Assembly: GCA_015680685.1 (NCBI GenBank) | Contig: MNCI01003602.1 | Location: 428,304-492,303 of the forward strand | Direction of reading: 5' to 3' | Source: Gnetum montanum | Taxonomy: Eukaryota > Streptophyta > Gnetopsida > Gnetales > Gnetaceae | Length of the DNA: 64,000 nucleotides | Shown here: piece after piece, positions 10,537-22,016 of the stretch | Position numbering within the stretch: the first letter of the stretch is position 1 | How the letters are laid out: every line of letters begins with the position of its first letter | Position numbers and translations under genes: made by a program | The notes under the pieces: generated by a model | Told to the model about the DNA's origin: nothing | The model's database searches: none | What the model saw: only the letters and a program-made list of their open reading frames with translations

Positions 10537-12187
10537 AAGGTCATAGCGGACCATAGACAATGTGTGGGGTGTAACCTAAGAAAAGCTTAAAAGGTTTGAA
10601 TGTGGGGCCAAGCTAAACATTCATCAGGCAAGTAGAAAAAAGGAAAAAAAAATTTCTAAGTGTAAGAAACTAAAAAACTTAGAAAATTTTTCTAACTCTG
10701 GGTGTTACGCTACACAAGACATGGGATGTTCCATGTTACATATGGGACATAGGACATCCCACATTACATGCAGGATATGGGACGTCCTAGAAGGATGACA
10801 TGTCATTGGATCTTGAAAGATATAAATAGAGGCTTTATCCATGGTAGACCTGTTATTTTCACCATTAGAGCTAATAGTCATCCAAGTGTAGCATGCCCAA
10901 GGTAGAGCATATCAACCATAGAGTGTGAAAATAGGAGAACCAGAGCATGACAACAAGAAGATGGCACATAGGAGTGAGTGTAGACACCCTAGCCTTGCCA
11001 ATGTTGACAAAGGTGAGCGCACCTTGTAGCATCTTCCCAGGGCATGCATTAAAGAGCGCCAAGGGACATCATCTACTAGGTAGGCCATCACATTGCACTC
11101 ATGCTCACTCTCTCTCTATTTTCTTTCTTTTTTTTTCTTCTACACATTTGGGCTTTGGGTTTTGAAAGGTGGCCTGCTATGGATAGGGGCCGCCGCTACT
11201 ACCGCCATCGCTACTGTTGCTATTGTTGTAGCCACTATGCCATGGCTAGGGTGTGCACGTCATGGATTTTACTCTTCTCCTTTTTTTTTCTTGGAGAAGG
11301 CTTAAGGAAGTCCTATGCCGAAATGCTAGGTAAGGGTTTTGGCAAGGGTTTCTACACATTCAACATCGTGGGATGGGGCAAGGTTTTCTGTGATGTCCTA
11401 TGCTGTAGGACAAAATGTGGGTTTTACACATACCGCTTAGTGCAGTGCATCCGGAGGGTTTTGGGCACTCCGTGTTACATGTCAAGTAACAAGGGTTTCT
11501 TGTGTTCTATGTGGCCGGATAGGATAGGGTTTTCTATGTCCCACACCATAGGATAGGATAAGGGTTTCGTGGGCATCCTACACCATGCACAAGACAAGGG
11601 TTTTTTTATATGCCCCACATCATGGGATAGGCCTTGGTTGAGGCGATCTAGCTTTGGGCTATTAAGCTCTGGGTGCCCCTGTAAGCGTGATGAAAAATTA
11701 GAAAAAAATTTGACCCTCCTACATCTAGCACTTAGAAAATGTTTTATGTTATACCGTTGTCACACTTCTTGTGAGCATGACCAACACTTTAGAAAATGTT
11801 GTATGTTACGCCATTGTCACACTTCTTGTGAGCACAACAAACACTTGAAAAAATTTTTGCAATTTTTTGCTAGTAACTATCATGCTCCCTAGCAACGTGA
11901 CCAACACTCAGAAAAATTTTCAAATTTTTTCTTGCCAGTTGTTCCACAGTCATCTTGCTCCCTCGGAGCATGACAAACACTTAGAAAAAATTTTTCTTGC
12001 AAAGTGTCATGCTCCACGAGAAGCATGATCAACAATTAGAAAAATTTTTTAAGTTTTTTTCGTAGCATTCGAAAAACCTGTAATAGTTATTATTTTTATA
12101 TTATTTTATGTATTGTTCATCTGTTACTATTGTTGTTTTTGTTACCCTTTTCCAATACTGATGCTTTCATTACTATGACATTGCAGG
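10537..12187. other. Upstream region of A antisense gene, repeat-rich
   Basis: It holds, in order: one minisatellite unit, an inverted/direct repeat block on ACATGGGATGTCC (10720-10800), a plus-strand TATA box at 10821-10828, CT-rich tracts, GGATAAGGGTTT-type repeats (11310-11600), and three to five units of about 65-70 bp at 11700-12060 containing CACTTAGAAAAATTTT and GAGCATGACCAACAC. The last block resembles the A LTR U3. It ends in an acceptor-like tract (CTATGACATTGCAG) before 12188. It could be a promoter and leader of the antisense gene or the remains of an LTR. Confidence 0.4.
10821..10828 (+). promoter_or_regulatory. Candidate TATA box for antisense gene
   Basis: GAAAGATATAAATAGAGG on the plus strand, about 1.4 kb upstream of the first visible exon of the antisense gene in A and in the same direction. 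No second promoter element was identified. Confidence 0.35.
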
Positions 12188-15100
12188 GTCCTGCTTAAAC
12201 CTACCCTCATCATGGTTGAGATAGTAGGGATCCTGTGTTATATGAGTGATCTCGTGCACAATGTCCCCACACGACATGCATGCATATGACACCAGAAAGT
12301 CTAGTTTCAAGAGGGTGCATAGGAATTCTTGGAATTCCTACTTCACCACTTCAGTGTGATCATATGGTCACACTTGTCCGCTGAAGTAGTAGGTGTCCTA
12401 GTTGAAATGTTGTTGACTGGGGCAAACTAAGGCATTTTAAAAATCATTTCAGATGAACCTACTGAAGTTGAAGGGGCAAGGAGTTCAAGTCAACACCCAA
12501 GAGGTCTCAGGCCCTTATCTTGGATTTGGAAGATGCCCAAATTCCAATGCTATCATAAATACAACAGAGGCTCACCTGGGATAGTTTACTGCATTAGAGG
12601 GTGAGCCCTATTGTGATGATTTTTTCTTTTTTTTTATCTCATGATTTGGAATGCTTTTTGCCCTCTTCCCTATCACCAGATTTTTTATTAATGAAAATGG
12701 CCTTCATGATAGAGAAGGGACATTAGCCCTAGTCCAAACAGCCCTACAAGAGTTCTCATCTATTGAGAACATGTGTGTTAGTTTCATAGGGAAAATTGGG
12801 GTGGATATAGCAAATTACCCTACTAAGTTTTCCAAATCCTATGTGAAGTGCTAGGATCTTGGCTAGTTGGATGTTGAATGGACATCCCAGATACCCACTG
12901 TAGAAGAAGTTTCAGTCCTAGTACCGCCATTCCCAACACCATTTGTGCCAGGTAAGTTATGTCACTCATTTATTTTCATGCATATTTTTTTTATTTTTCA
13001 TCATGTTGTTTATTCTATCTTTGTTCACTATAGCTGCAACCAAGTCCAGAGAGCTCACAATGATTATCTTAGAACACACTAAGGCCAATCCTCTTTTCAA
13101 GTATAGTGAGGTTGACGGTTCATAGTGCTGGCTGTGCCACAAGGCCCCAACAAGGATAACCCAAAATCTTCAATATGCTATTTTCTTGGACCTATTCTTG
13201 ACGATGAACCCAAGCATCTGAATAGCAGAGATGATTGCCCTTGTCGATTCTTTCATAGAGAGTACCAACCATTTCTGCATGCTAGTTCACAATGTGTAGC
13301 TAGTCTTTGAGATCATGGATGACCTCTTTTCAGATCTCTTTGGTGTCCCCTCTAAAGGTTACCTATAGGTGAAAAGATGAACAAGGAGCTAAACCATAGA
13401 GAGGACATTGAAGAGTGGCTAGGCACTGAGAAAGGCCGCAAGGGCATCCTGATGAAGTAGGTAAAATTATTGGTGGACCAACACCTCTATCCCATCTTTC
13501 GGGCTCATGCATTTCCTAAGCTTCTTTCCCAAGGAAAGGTCCTTGGGGTAGAGTAGGCTTGGGTTGTAAGGGATGTAATAGAGAAAGGGACACAATACAA
13601 TTGGGCCAAATACCTTGCTGATGGCCTACGAGCCTAAATAATCAAACTTCACAGCAACCTCGAGGCACGCTCTCATGTACATTTTGCCTTTTTTCTGGCA
13701 TGCTTGTGAAGGTTTGTAGAATTATCTTTGGTCCATGAAAATGGGCTATGGATGGTGCAAGATCACACCCAAATATCCAAGCCATGGATCTGCCATCTAT
13801 TCCACATGACACGATCATAGGACCCACCAGAGGCTATTGGTGAGTCCTTTTTAGTAACCACCAAGGTCCATGTGGGATCATCCTACCATGTGCATGACAG
13901 TGCTGGAGAGGCTCCTCTCATCAACACAAGAAATTCAATGAGGGGATCATGACTCATTGCTAAGATGGTGAGATCAAAAATTAAAATTAACAAGCCTTGC
14001 CCTACGAAGGTGCCCACACATGAAATTGAGGAAAGGGGCAAGAAGCTACACCTCAAACTCAACGATGCACGTTCAAAGTTTTCTGGTAAGTATACATCAT
14101 TTAGTATATTTTCTTTTTATACATATATATTATCTTTTCATTAAATAATCTAACTTAGGCTTGGAGGACCCTGCCATGGAACAGGAGCCCTTAGAAAAGG
14201 ATGTCCCTTAGTTTGAGGAACACATGACAAATGAAGACGCTGCTGAAGTCTTGAGGTAGCTCAAAGAGGAGGGGCTATGATTTGAGGACAATGAGTTTTA
14301 TCATTTGTTTGAAGACATGTAGATGGGAAATCCCCCCATTCTCACCCCTAAGTTTTTATTGGGTAAGAGCTTGGCACCACCATTTTCATTATGCCCTTCC
14401 TCTCCCTCTTCTCTCTCTTCTTCTTCTCCCCCATCTCTTTTTTTTATATTATTTTTATATATTTTCTATTTTGTTTTACAATGCTAACATGCTTTATCTT
14501 ACAATGGGTGATGCTTTCGCTAAGCGTCCTAAATCTACCTCCACTTTCCGCTCACAACTATAGGTGGAAACTCCAGACAAGTTTGCCTTCATGCAAGGCA
14601 TAATGGATGACATGATCGATCACCTAAAATAGATAGATCTTGAGATAGGTATGTTTACCTTGTTATTTCTTCTTCTTGTTGTTTTTTTTTTTTTGCTACT
14701 TTGTCTTGCGACTAATGTTTTTCCTTTTTGATGTAATAGTCTCATGAATTAAGTGGGACCTACAAAGGATGGTCCAAGTTGATGTTGTACCTGAGTTCCC
14801 TCCTGAGGTAGAACAGGTCCCTCGTCGTATATAAAAAAAGGCAAGAAAATGCACACTACACTTAGCACGATCATTGTAGGAGTGGAGGCACATGAACAAG
14901 GAGCTTTGGAAATGAGTGCAAAAACTTAAGGAACAAAAGGTGAACTAGGCAGCTCAACTGGAAGACTTGTAGTTATGGTATGACTTCTTAGCAGCCCACG
15001 ATAAATCAGATGATAACTGGCATACAACTGTGATTGACTATGCCAAATATTGGTCAGCTGTCAGGGGCAAGAATGAGGCTACTCACGAGGTTATTGAGCA

Positions 15101-15715
15101 GTGCTTGTAGATGGACCTCTTGGCTCAAAAGAACCAAGACTGGAAGGACTACAATGCCAAAGTGTATGAGTGGATACAGACTCAAAAGAACCACAAGTAC
15201 CATTACAAGATGGAATGCGTAGCCTATCGTAAGAAATACAAGGATGAGTCTATGGAGCATTAAGGTCACAACATATACCTTGATGCCTTCAATGTGACGT
15301 AGGCTTACAATAGGTTTGCGAAACACTTGGTGGTTAGTGAGTCCCCAAAAATGGAAATTACTGTTTCTTCCGAACAGGTTAGATTTGCCACATTTTCTCC
15401 AAGGCTGCCTATATGGATGACCATGGAAAAAGGGAAGACCCTTGCAGGCGTTGACTTAGGAGAAGAGGATTGGGCACATATGACAGAGGAAATCCTCCAA
15501 CGCCTAGAGGCTGGCCTCAATAGGATGCCCCTAGACATGGATGTGGGCCCATCTCAAGTTTGTTAAATTTACTTTATTACTATCCATTTCATAACAGTTG
15601 CACATGTTATCCTCTTTATTGACTGGTTTATTGTTTCATTTTTTTTACGCAGGATCCAAGTGAAGATGCAAGACCTAGTGGAGCAGCAAATAAAGATGGA
15701 GCGGAAGAGCCTTAG
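12188..15715 (+). pseudogene. Antisense multi-exon gene inside element A
   Basis: Plus-strand gene, opposite to element A. Likely introns with GT...AG ends: 12601-12679, 12952-13033, 14086-14158, 14649-14739 and about 15552-15652, plus one starting at 14363 whose acceptor is unclear. The last exon ends in TAG at 15713-15715. Readable protein includes IALVDSFIESTNHF, then DDLFSDLFGVPSKGYL, QYNWAKYLADGLRA, a charged part near 15030-15240 (KNQDWKDYNAKVYEWIQTQK) and an acidic end GVDLGEEDWAHMTEEIL. Stops interrupt most exons. The D copy (22017-24905) matches in order, spacing and intron positions. Function unknown; the pattern of a hydrophobic region with a (H/S)DLF..(P/S)..G motif recalls plant mobile-domain-type or Tat antisense proteins, without proof. 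Confidence 0.6.
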
Positions 15716-15954
15716 TTTTCCATTAATACACATTTAAAACATTTCACATGTAGCTCTATTGTTGGGCAATTTTTGTCTCTTTTGATGTGGATGTAATCCT
15801 GGGCTATGTATTCTGTTTATGATTTAATGAAAGGCATGATATTTATTTTGTTTATGTATTGATCTCTAGTAGTATCATTTTAACTTGTATTCTAGTTAAT
15901 CTCACTTTGGATTTTTTTTTCTCATTGATGTAATTGGGCCCCTTGTGGGCCCCA

Positions 15955-16165
15955 TATGCTACTAGTTTAAGGCCATTACAGGTCCTTGCTAGTTTAAGGC
16001 CATTGCAGGCCATCGCTAATTTAAGGCAATTTTCGACCATCGCTAGTTTAAGGCCATTTCGGGCCACTACTATTTTAGGGCCATTTTAGGTCATTGCGTA
16101 GAAGGAAATCAGTTGCCAGTTTTAGGCCTTGGTGGGCCATATGATACTTTAAGGCCATTTCAGGC
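15955..16165. repeat. Minisatellite between antisense gene and A protease
   Basis: About eight units near 30 bp of the form CTAGTTTAAGGCCATT(G/A)CAGGCC. It lies between the 3' end of the plus-strand antisense gene and the 3' end of minus-strand protease. The same arrangement is found in element D at 25285-25445. Confidence 0.8.
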
Positions 16166-16250
16166 CCCACTTCCCTTTTCTTTTTCTTTTTCTTTTTCTT
16201 TTTTTGTTTTGTTTTTCTTTTTCTTTTTTTCTTTTTCTTTTTTGTGGCTA
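16166..16250. repeat. Poly-pyrimidine microsatellite
   Basis: A run of CTTTTT repeats with little interruption, just after the minisatellite. No function is visible. Confidence 0.8.
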
Positions 16251-16589
16251 AATGAAAGCATAACTAATGCAAGAAGTAAACATAATGCAAACTGAAACTA
16301 TATAGACAAAAAAGGCTAAAGACAAGTGAGAGGAACATGCAAGTTAGGGACATGCCCTAATTGCATAGATGTTTCCTAACCCAATGTGGGTTAGGGAGTG
16401 CATAGGGCCTAGAAGATATAAGGCGATACTCCCATCATCTACCATTGAAAAAGGAAATTCTACCCATAGAGCTTCCTCATGGAGATTACTCATTTTTCTT
16501 GGTTCATCAGCCAAACAACATTGTCTTTCATTGTAAACATGTGGTGTGTCTTTGAAGATTTCTACCTTCGACCCTTGCTTAGTGTTGAC

Positions 16590-17210
16590 ATTGTTGATGG
16601 CTTAAGGGACTATGTTGTCACCAAAGATCACCACTTCTCAACCCTCATAAGGTAAGTGGATCTCTTAGTGGATTGGTGAAGAGACATCCCATAGTTGGGC
16701 TAACCAAGATCTCCCTAGGATTAGGTTAAATCCGAGCATCTCTTCAACCATGTTGAACTCTACATTAGTGGGGAATTTCTTCCCTTCCACAAAATCAATT
16801 ATGACTATTCCCTTGACAACCATGCATGCTTCATTGAAGGACTTTAAATAGGCTATTGTTGTTGGTCAAAATTGATCCACTAGGCCAAGCTTATCGACAA
16901 TAGGGAATGGAATAATGTTGATTGTTGCCCCATCATTGACATGCACCCTGCGAATCTTGTATTAATCCATGCAAATTGTTATGAACATGGGTGTAATGGC
17001 TACTTGACCCTTCTCAAGGTCAACTTTAATTGCTTCATTGTGAAAGGTCAAAAGTGTTGACCTTGATTCTTTGGTTGCAGGCAGGAGCATTATCATGTGG
17101 ATAGCCTTTTCCTCTACAGGAATGTCTTCCTTAATAAGAATGGATGCCAACATGTGGACCAATGCTTCACGGTGGGCTAGGAAAGTCATAACTAAATAGT
17201 ATAAGCTCAA
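16590..17210 (-). pseudogene. Element A retroviral-type protease (decayed)
   Basis: The minus strand reads HREALVHMLASILIKEDIP, then the aspartic-protease site region VNDGATINIIP with the catalytic D kept, then NMVEEMLGFNLILGRSWL, the second conserved hydrophobic-Gly motif. Frame breaks are at a TAA just before YKIRRVHVNDGA and a TGA inside the flap region. The D copy at 25960-26600 has the same opening. Family knowledge: it cuts the Gag-Pol polyprotein. Confidence 0.8.
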
Positions 17211-17329
17211 AGTTGTATTCTTTTGTTTTAGAGCCTACTTAACCTGTGCGAGTGCATCTAGAAAATCTTGTCCACTATTAGGTTGTTTAATGATCTTTAT
17301 CTCCTCCACATGCCCTAAGAGATGGATTT

Positions 17330-17925
17330 CTCAAAGAGAAAGAGCCTTAGCTTTTGGTTGGGCAGTGAACCTTTGAGCCTTGGTGGTTACTTGTTGTGTG
17401 TGCATGTCTGTGTTGGTGACCTTAGATGATGGGGCCATGGGAACTACTAACAAAGAGGTAGGCTTAGGGGGACCTAGATTAGTGTGTTCCCTAGCCATCT
17501 TGTTGGCTAAATGCTCATCACACTTCTTCAGGCAAACAGGTTGTAATGTCATCCCCACCTCTGAACCCTAAGTAGATGGGGGGATCGTACGTTTTGACAC
17601 CCTTATGACAAAAGGTATCTGGGTCATTTCTACAACATGTTGTGGGGCCATACCCATGAAGGGTGTCACGGGCACCCGAGGTGATGCCTTGATGATGAAA
17701 GGGGCCTATGGCCTAGTTGACACTAAGGCTTCAATATCACCAGAGGGCACACAAACCACAAACAGTTCATGTGTTGGCTTTGCGTCATCATCAAGGATGA
17801 TAGCATTAATGATGTATCCTATACTACTAGCATTTAATGGATCCTTATAGATGTTCATGGACTGGTTCTCCGATTGGACAGGATTACTTTCATCAAGGAC
17901 CAACTTGCCTTGATCGATCATGCAT
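17330..17925 (-). pseudogene. Element A gag-pro linker region
   Basis: Contains the readable stretch NIYKDPLNASSIGYIINAI at about 17850, matched in D by QVYKDLLNASNTTYIIFPF at about 27250. Between them and the protease is low-complexity, proline/threonine-rich sequence with breaks. It is conserved between the two elements, so it belongs to the polyprotein, with unknown role. Confidence 0.6.
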
Positions 17926-19640
17926 TAGATATCATCCTTTAGCGCTAGGTAGTAATCTATGTCATGGTCATGCAACTGATGGTAGTTGCAGAACCAGTCC
18001 AATCTAAAATTTTTGGGTACTGGAGGCTCATTGGGCATAACAACAGAGGGGTCCTTGCAGGATCTTGCAATACCTCTTGTGGCATTTTTGAGCATCCTCT
18101 GACATTTTCTTGTGTTGAATGCACCCAGCACTAAGCAATTAATCCAAAAGTTCTAATGGCTTGATCAGCAAAGGGGGATATTTTGAGCGATCCTTGCACT
18201 CAAAGTTTGGCCTTGGGGGAGCTTGCCCTATGGCCATTAACGAAGTAGATTGGTTGGTTCTCGCTTCTTGCTTAATATTCATGATCTGATCCAGCATGGC
18301 TTCCAGCTTCAAGTTTTACTTGAAGCAGGTTACAATCTAGCTTAACAACTCTTCTAGAGTTTAAATGGATGCTTGAGGAAGCACACGACACCAATCTAAA
18401 GCTTCGTTAATCAAAGACATGGAAAAGACACTATTAATCGCATGTGGCCATGCTTGCAATAATAAGGACTTAGAACAAAAAGTGACTAAGTGGACATTTG
18501 GGTCATCCTCACCATTGTATTTCATGAATTGGGGAAGTTGGACACTAGGAGGTAGTGTGAGTGGAGGAACGACGGAGCTAATGGGATCATCCTGATAGAA
18601 GTTCATTACATGGACTATCTATGAGTTTGCTGCTGTAAGCTACTTGACCTCCTTAGTGAGGGTTTGGATAAGCTGGAATGCTTGGTCCAAACTTGATGAT
18701 GTTGTAGACAGTTGCATCGGCTATGCCGTTGGTGGTGCCATCGGAGTGGCCCATAGACCTGTACTAGGTTATGCCATATGTGACATTTGGTACATTTGTG
18801 GTTATGTGTACTATGGCATCTGGGACAATTGAACAATAGGTAAAGACATTGTTTCCCACCAAGTAGTTGAGGTTGGAGCTATTGTTGGTGGTGGGATTGA
18901 TATGGCTAGAATGATAGGAATGTGACTTATTTGTGGTTGTGATATGGGCATGGTGTGCACATATGGCAATGTTGGTGTCACAAATGCTAGCTGTGAAGGC
19001 TAAATAGACTACAAGGAAATGAAAAAAGGAAAAGGAGCAAAAGGTCTTGCATTCAATTGCATAGAAAAGACTAGGTGGCTAACTACCACTGATAAAGTTT
19101 TAGGTTGCAGAAGCATCAAAATTACCTCAGAGAAGGTAGAAGATTGTAACTAGTGCAGCAAGAATACAGAGGGAGACTACGAGGCTAGAACGTAGAGTAG
19201 GATGCCACTGTTGGAATGGGACTTGAGCTCCTCCTTCCCATCTTGCAAGGGTTCATCATAGTTGGATGCTAAGTCCTCCTCTTTTAGCCCACTCATCCAG
19301 ATATGTTAGTCCAAAATCCTTTTGAAAGATTCATTGAGTGGTATGATAGTACTAGGGGTAGGAGGAAAGTCCCTTCCATTTCAGTGAATAATTTCGAAAC
19401 TATGCTTTTCTTCCATTTCTTGGCAGTCCAATGGTAGGCCCACCTAAACCTTTGCACATAAAAATTTGTATCATTCATCATCAAGTACCATGTGTTCGAG
19501 AGACTGGTGCTGCAATCTAAGAGACTACCATTGTGGCCACATCAGGCTAACTAGTTGCTCAACATCTACCTTGTGTTGCATGGGGTGGGCTAACTCCAAA
19601 TTCAAGGCAACAGCTGAGGTGCTAACTGGGTTCATTTTCA
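17926..19640 (-). pseudogene. Element A gag (decayed)
   Basis: Starts about 19640 with MKMNPVSTSAVALN. The capsid-like part near 18600-18360 reads PQFMKYNGEDDPNVHLVTFC and LDWCRVLPQASI, followed by TLEELLS. The zinc-knuckle-like end at about 18010-17930 reads FCNYHQLHDHDIDYY..LKDD, the plant Tat form of C.YH..HGHDT..C..LK, with the last Cys lost. Many stops. Gag packages the element RNA and forms the virus-like particle. Confidence 0.75.
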
Positions 19641-20109
19641 TTATGTAAGAAGGATGTGAGAAAGAGAGATGTTTGATAAAAACATTTAAGTACAGAAAAT
19701 TCTAGATAAAATGGCTAAGTGTGAAAATTGTAAAGAAAATAGGCCAAATATGGCTAAGTCTAATAACACTAAAAAAATGTTATCTCTGTTATTATGTTTT
19801 TCATGCTCTAAGGGACTATTATGCTCATAGGGTGTCATGCTCTACAGAATGCTTAGAACTTGATGCAGTGGATAGTTTGAGCTTTCCATCCTACGGGGTT
19901 CCAAGAAAACTATCAACTAGGACCAATCTACACCAACCAGAATGTAGATAACTCCTACATTCGCCTATGATTCAGCTACTACCATGGTAGGTCTATAAGG
20001 ATGTTATGTCTATGCTAGCTTGCTACTAGTGATGGGGGTATAAAAAGCATGTAGGACTACCCATGGCACATAGAAGGAATAGGAGGCCCTCCTTATAATG
20101 CCAAAAAAC
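19641..20109 (-). other. Element A leader with primer-binding site
   Basis: Untranslated leader between LTR and gag. Next to the LTR edge the minus strand reads TTTTTTGGCATTATAAGGAG, which matches in form the D site (TTTTCTTGGTGCTAGAAGGA at 36019-36043). I cannot assign the tRNA with confidence. Confidence 0.5.
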
Positions 20110-22011
20110 TATGACATCTGAAAATGTTAGTGGGTTGAACACTGAGACATCATCAGGTGTACAGCCTAACCCTGAATCCATGGGAGGGTTGCACTAAGAA
20201 AAATGGAAATGAGGTGCCCTAAGCAGTCTAGTTGATTAAACAGGGACTTACATGATGTAATAATAACCATTTGTAAACAAAGTTTTTAGTGAACCTTATG
20301 CAAGAGTCAGAACAATGAGCAAGAACGTAATGTAATGTAACATAACATAAATATGTGAATATGTATTGATAGTAGAAGAAAGCACAAAAATTAAATGCTA
20401 AGAAATTTGAAAAAAATGCTAAGAATATAGAACTAGAGTTTGAGGGTGGAGAAATGCACCACCCAAAGATCAAGGTACGCAACTTTTAATTGAATAATGT
20501 TTGAAGCTAGTATGCAATATTAGATAGGCATAGCGGTAGCGTAGTGGTGTGTTCATAATCTCTAGAATGTCATGGATGTAGTGCTGGTAGCTATAAAGGA
20601 GGCTAGACATATCGGGTTTATAGTCCTCATGCTGTGCAAGTGCAAGGAAGACTGCATCACGATACTCAACCAGGTGTCAAGCTTAGGTGCTCAAGTGTGG
20701 GAGTGATTGAAAATGCTAAGAGTGCTCTAATACTTTATGCTTAAGATGATTTTTTGTCGATCAACCTTAAAATGTTGATTATTAGGATATTTATAGGGCT
20801 AGGATCGATGTGAGATGTGGATTGAATGCCATGTGGCCTTGGTCCCATGTAATATGGATGTGAATAAGTCATGTTGACATGTTACGCTCAAAATGTCAAG
20901 CTCTGAGTGTTAAGCTAAAAGTGTAATGCACTGTAGGATAAGAACAGGAACTGAGAATCTGCCAAACTATGACCACACCACCTAGACTGCATGTGTCAGA
21001 GTCTGAAGGACTGCCATGTACCTACAAACAATGCCAAAACAAATGCAACTAGAAGCCTACACTCTAGGACTATGTCTTCCCCCTCTTCCGAGTAGGGTCA
21101 AGTGTAGGAACAATTTTGGGGATCAATAGGGGGTGCAAAAACAAAGTAGACTGCTGATCTTGATCATCTGAAGGACAACAGAGCTAAAATGAAGGTTGAT
21201 GCCAAGTTCTGGAAGCTTTTGAAGGCATTCGAAGGCATTTCCCAAGTGTCATGTTATCTACGCTGCATAGTGTGATAGAGCATAGCATGAACACTTAGAA
21301 AATTTTTGCAAATTTTGACTTGTCATGTTGTCTATGCTACATAATGTAGTAAAGCGTAGCACAAGTACTTTAATGAATTTTGCCAAAATTTATAATATTT
21401 CTTCATGGCGCGCTAACCACACTTTGGGGTGTAGTAGGACAAGCAACCTCGAAAGTCAAAAAATTGACAAATGCATCTTCCATGTCTAGATAGCTTGGTA
21501 GATTTCTTATTCAACACTTAGAAAAATTTGGCCTTGAAACCTATGTCACGTTGGCTACACTGTGCAACGTAGTAGAGCATGACAAGCCCAAAAGATAGAA
21601 AATTTGCCAAACTATTTTTTTCATGCTGAGCACCTTTGATAACTCCTAGCCTAGTACTTGGGTCGATGGGCAACCGAAACATATGTCAAGCTGGGCAAGC
21701 TAGAGAGCATAGTAAGCTTGACAATCTAGGTGATAGAAAATTTGTCAAACTATTTGGTCCATCCCCAGTAACCCATGACTACTTTTGGCTTGACATTTGT
21801 GTAAAATGGCCATGAAAGTGCATGCTACGCTGCCTGTGCTAGGGAGCATAGCAGGAAAACTTAGAAAAATTTTGCAAACACAGGACTCCTAATGTGCTAC
21901 ACTATCTACACTGCACAATGTAACACCAAACTTAGAAAAATTTTGCCCAAGTTTTGACACTTAGGCAAATCTTCCATTGAACTGTAGGAGCCTAAAATTA
22001 GTGGTTTTTTA
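20110..22011 (-). repeat. Element A, 5' LTR (minus orientation)
   Basis: Partner of 219-2115, about 1.9 kb, with the minus-strand TATA box at 20789-20796. The terminal TG at the 20110 side has decayed to TA, and the other edge, TTTTTTA, replaces TGTTTCA. The two LTRs differ at many positions, mostly C to T and G to A, so the insertion is old. Confidence 0.85.
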
Positions 22012-22016
22012 GTTAT
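22012..22016. repeat. Right target-site duplication of element A (GTTAT)
   Basis: Matches GTTAT at 214-218. It lies within an intron of the element D antisense gene, just before GTTAAAGG. Confidence 0.65.

Noticed and set aside
11093-11892. Series of plus-strand frames of 70-151 codons as genes
   Set aside because: They run through T-rich tracts and LTR-like repeats; the predicted peptides are low complexity.
15054-15326. 90-codon minus-strand frame
   Set aside because: It is antisense to a well-supported exon of the plus-strand gene in element A.
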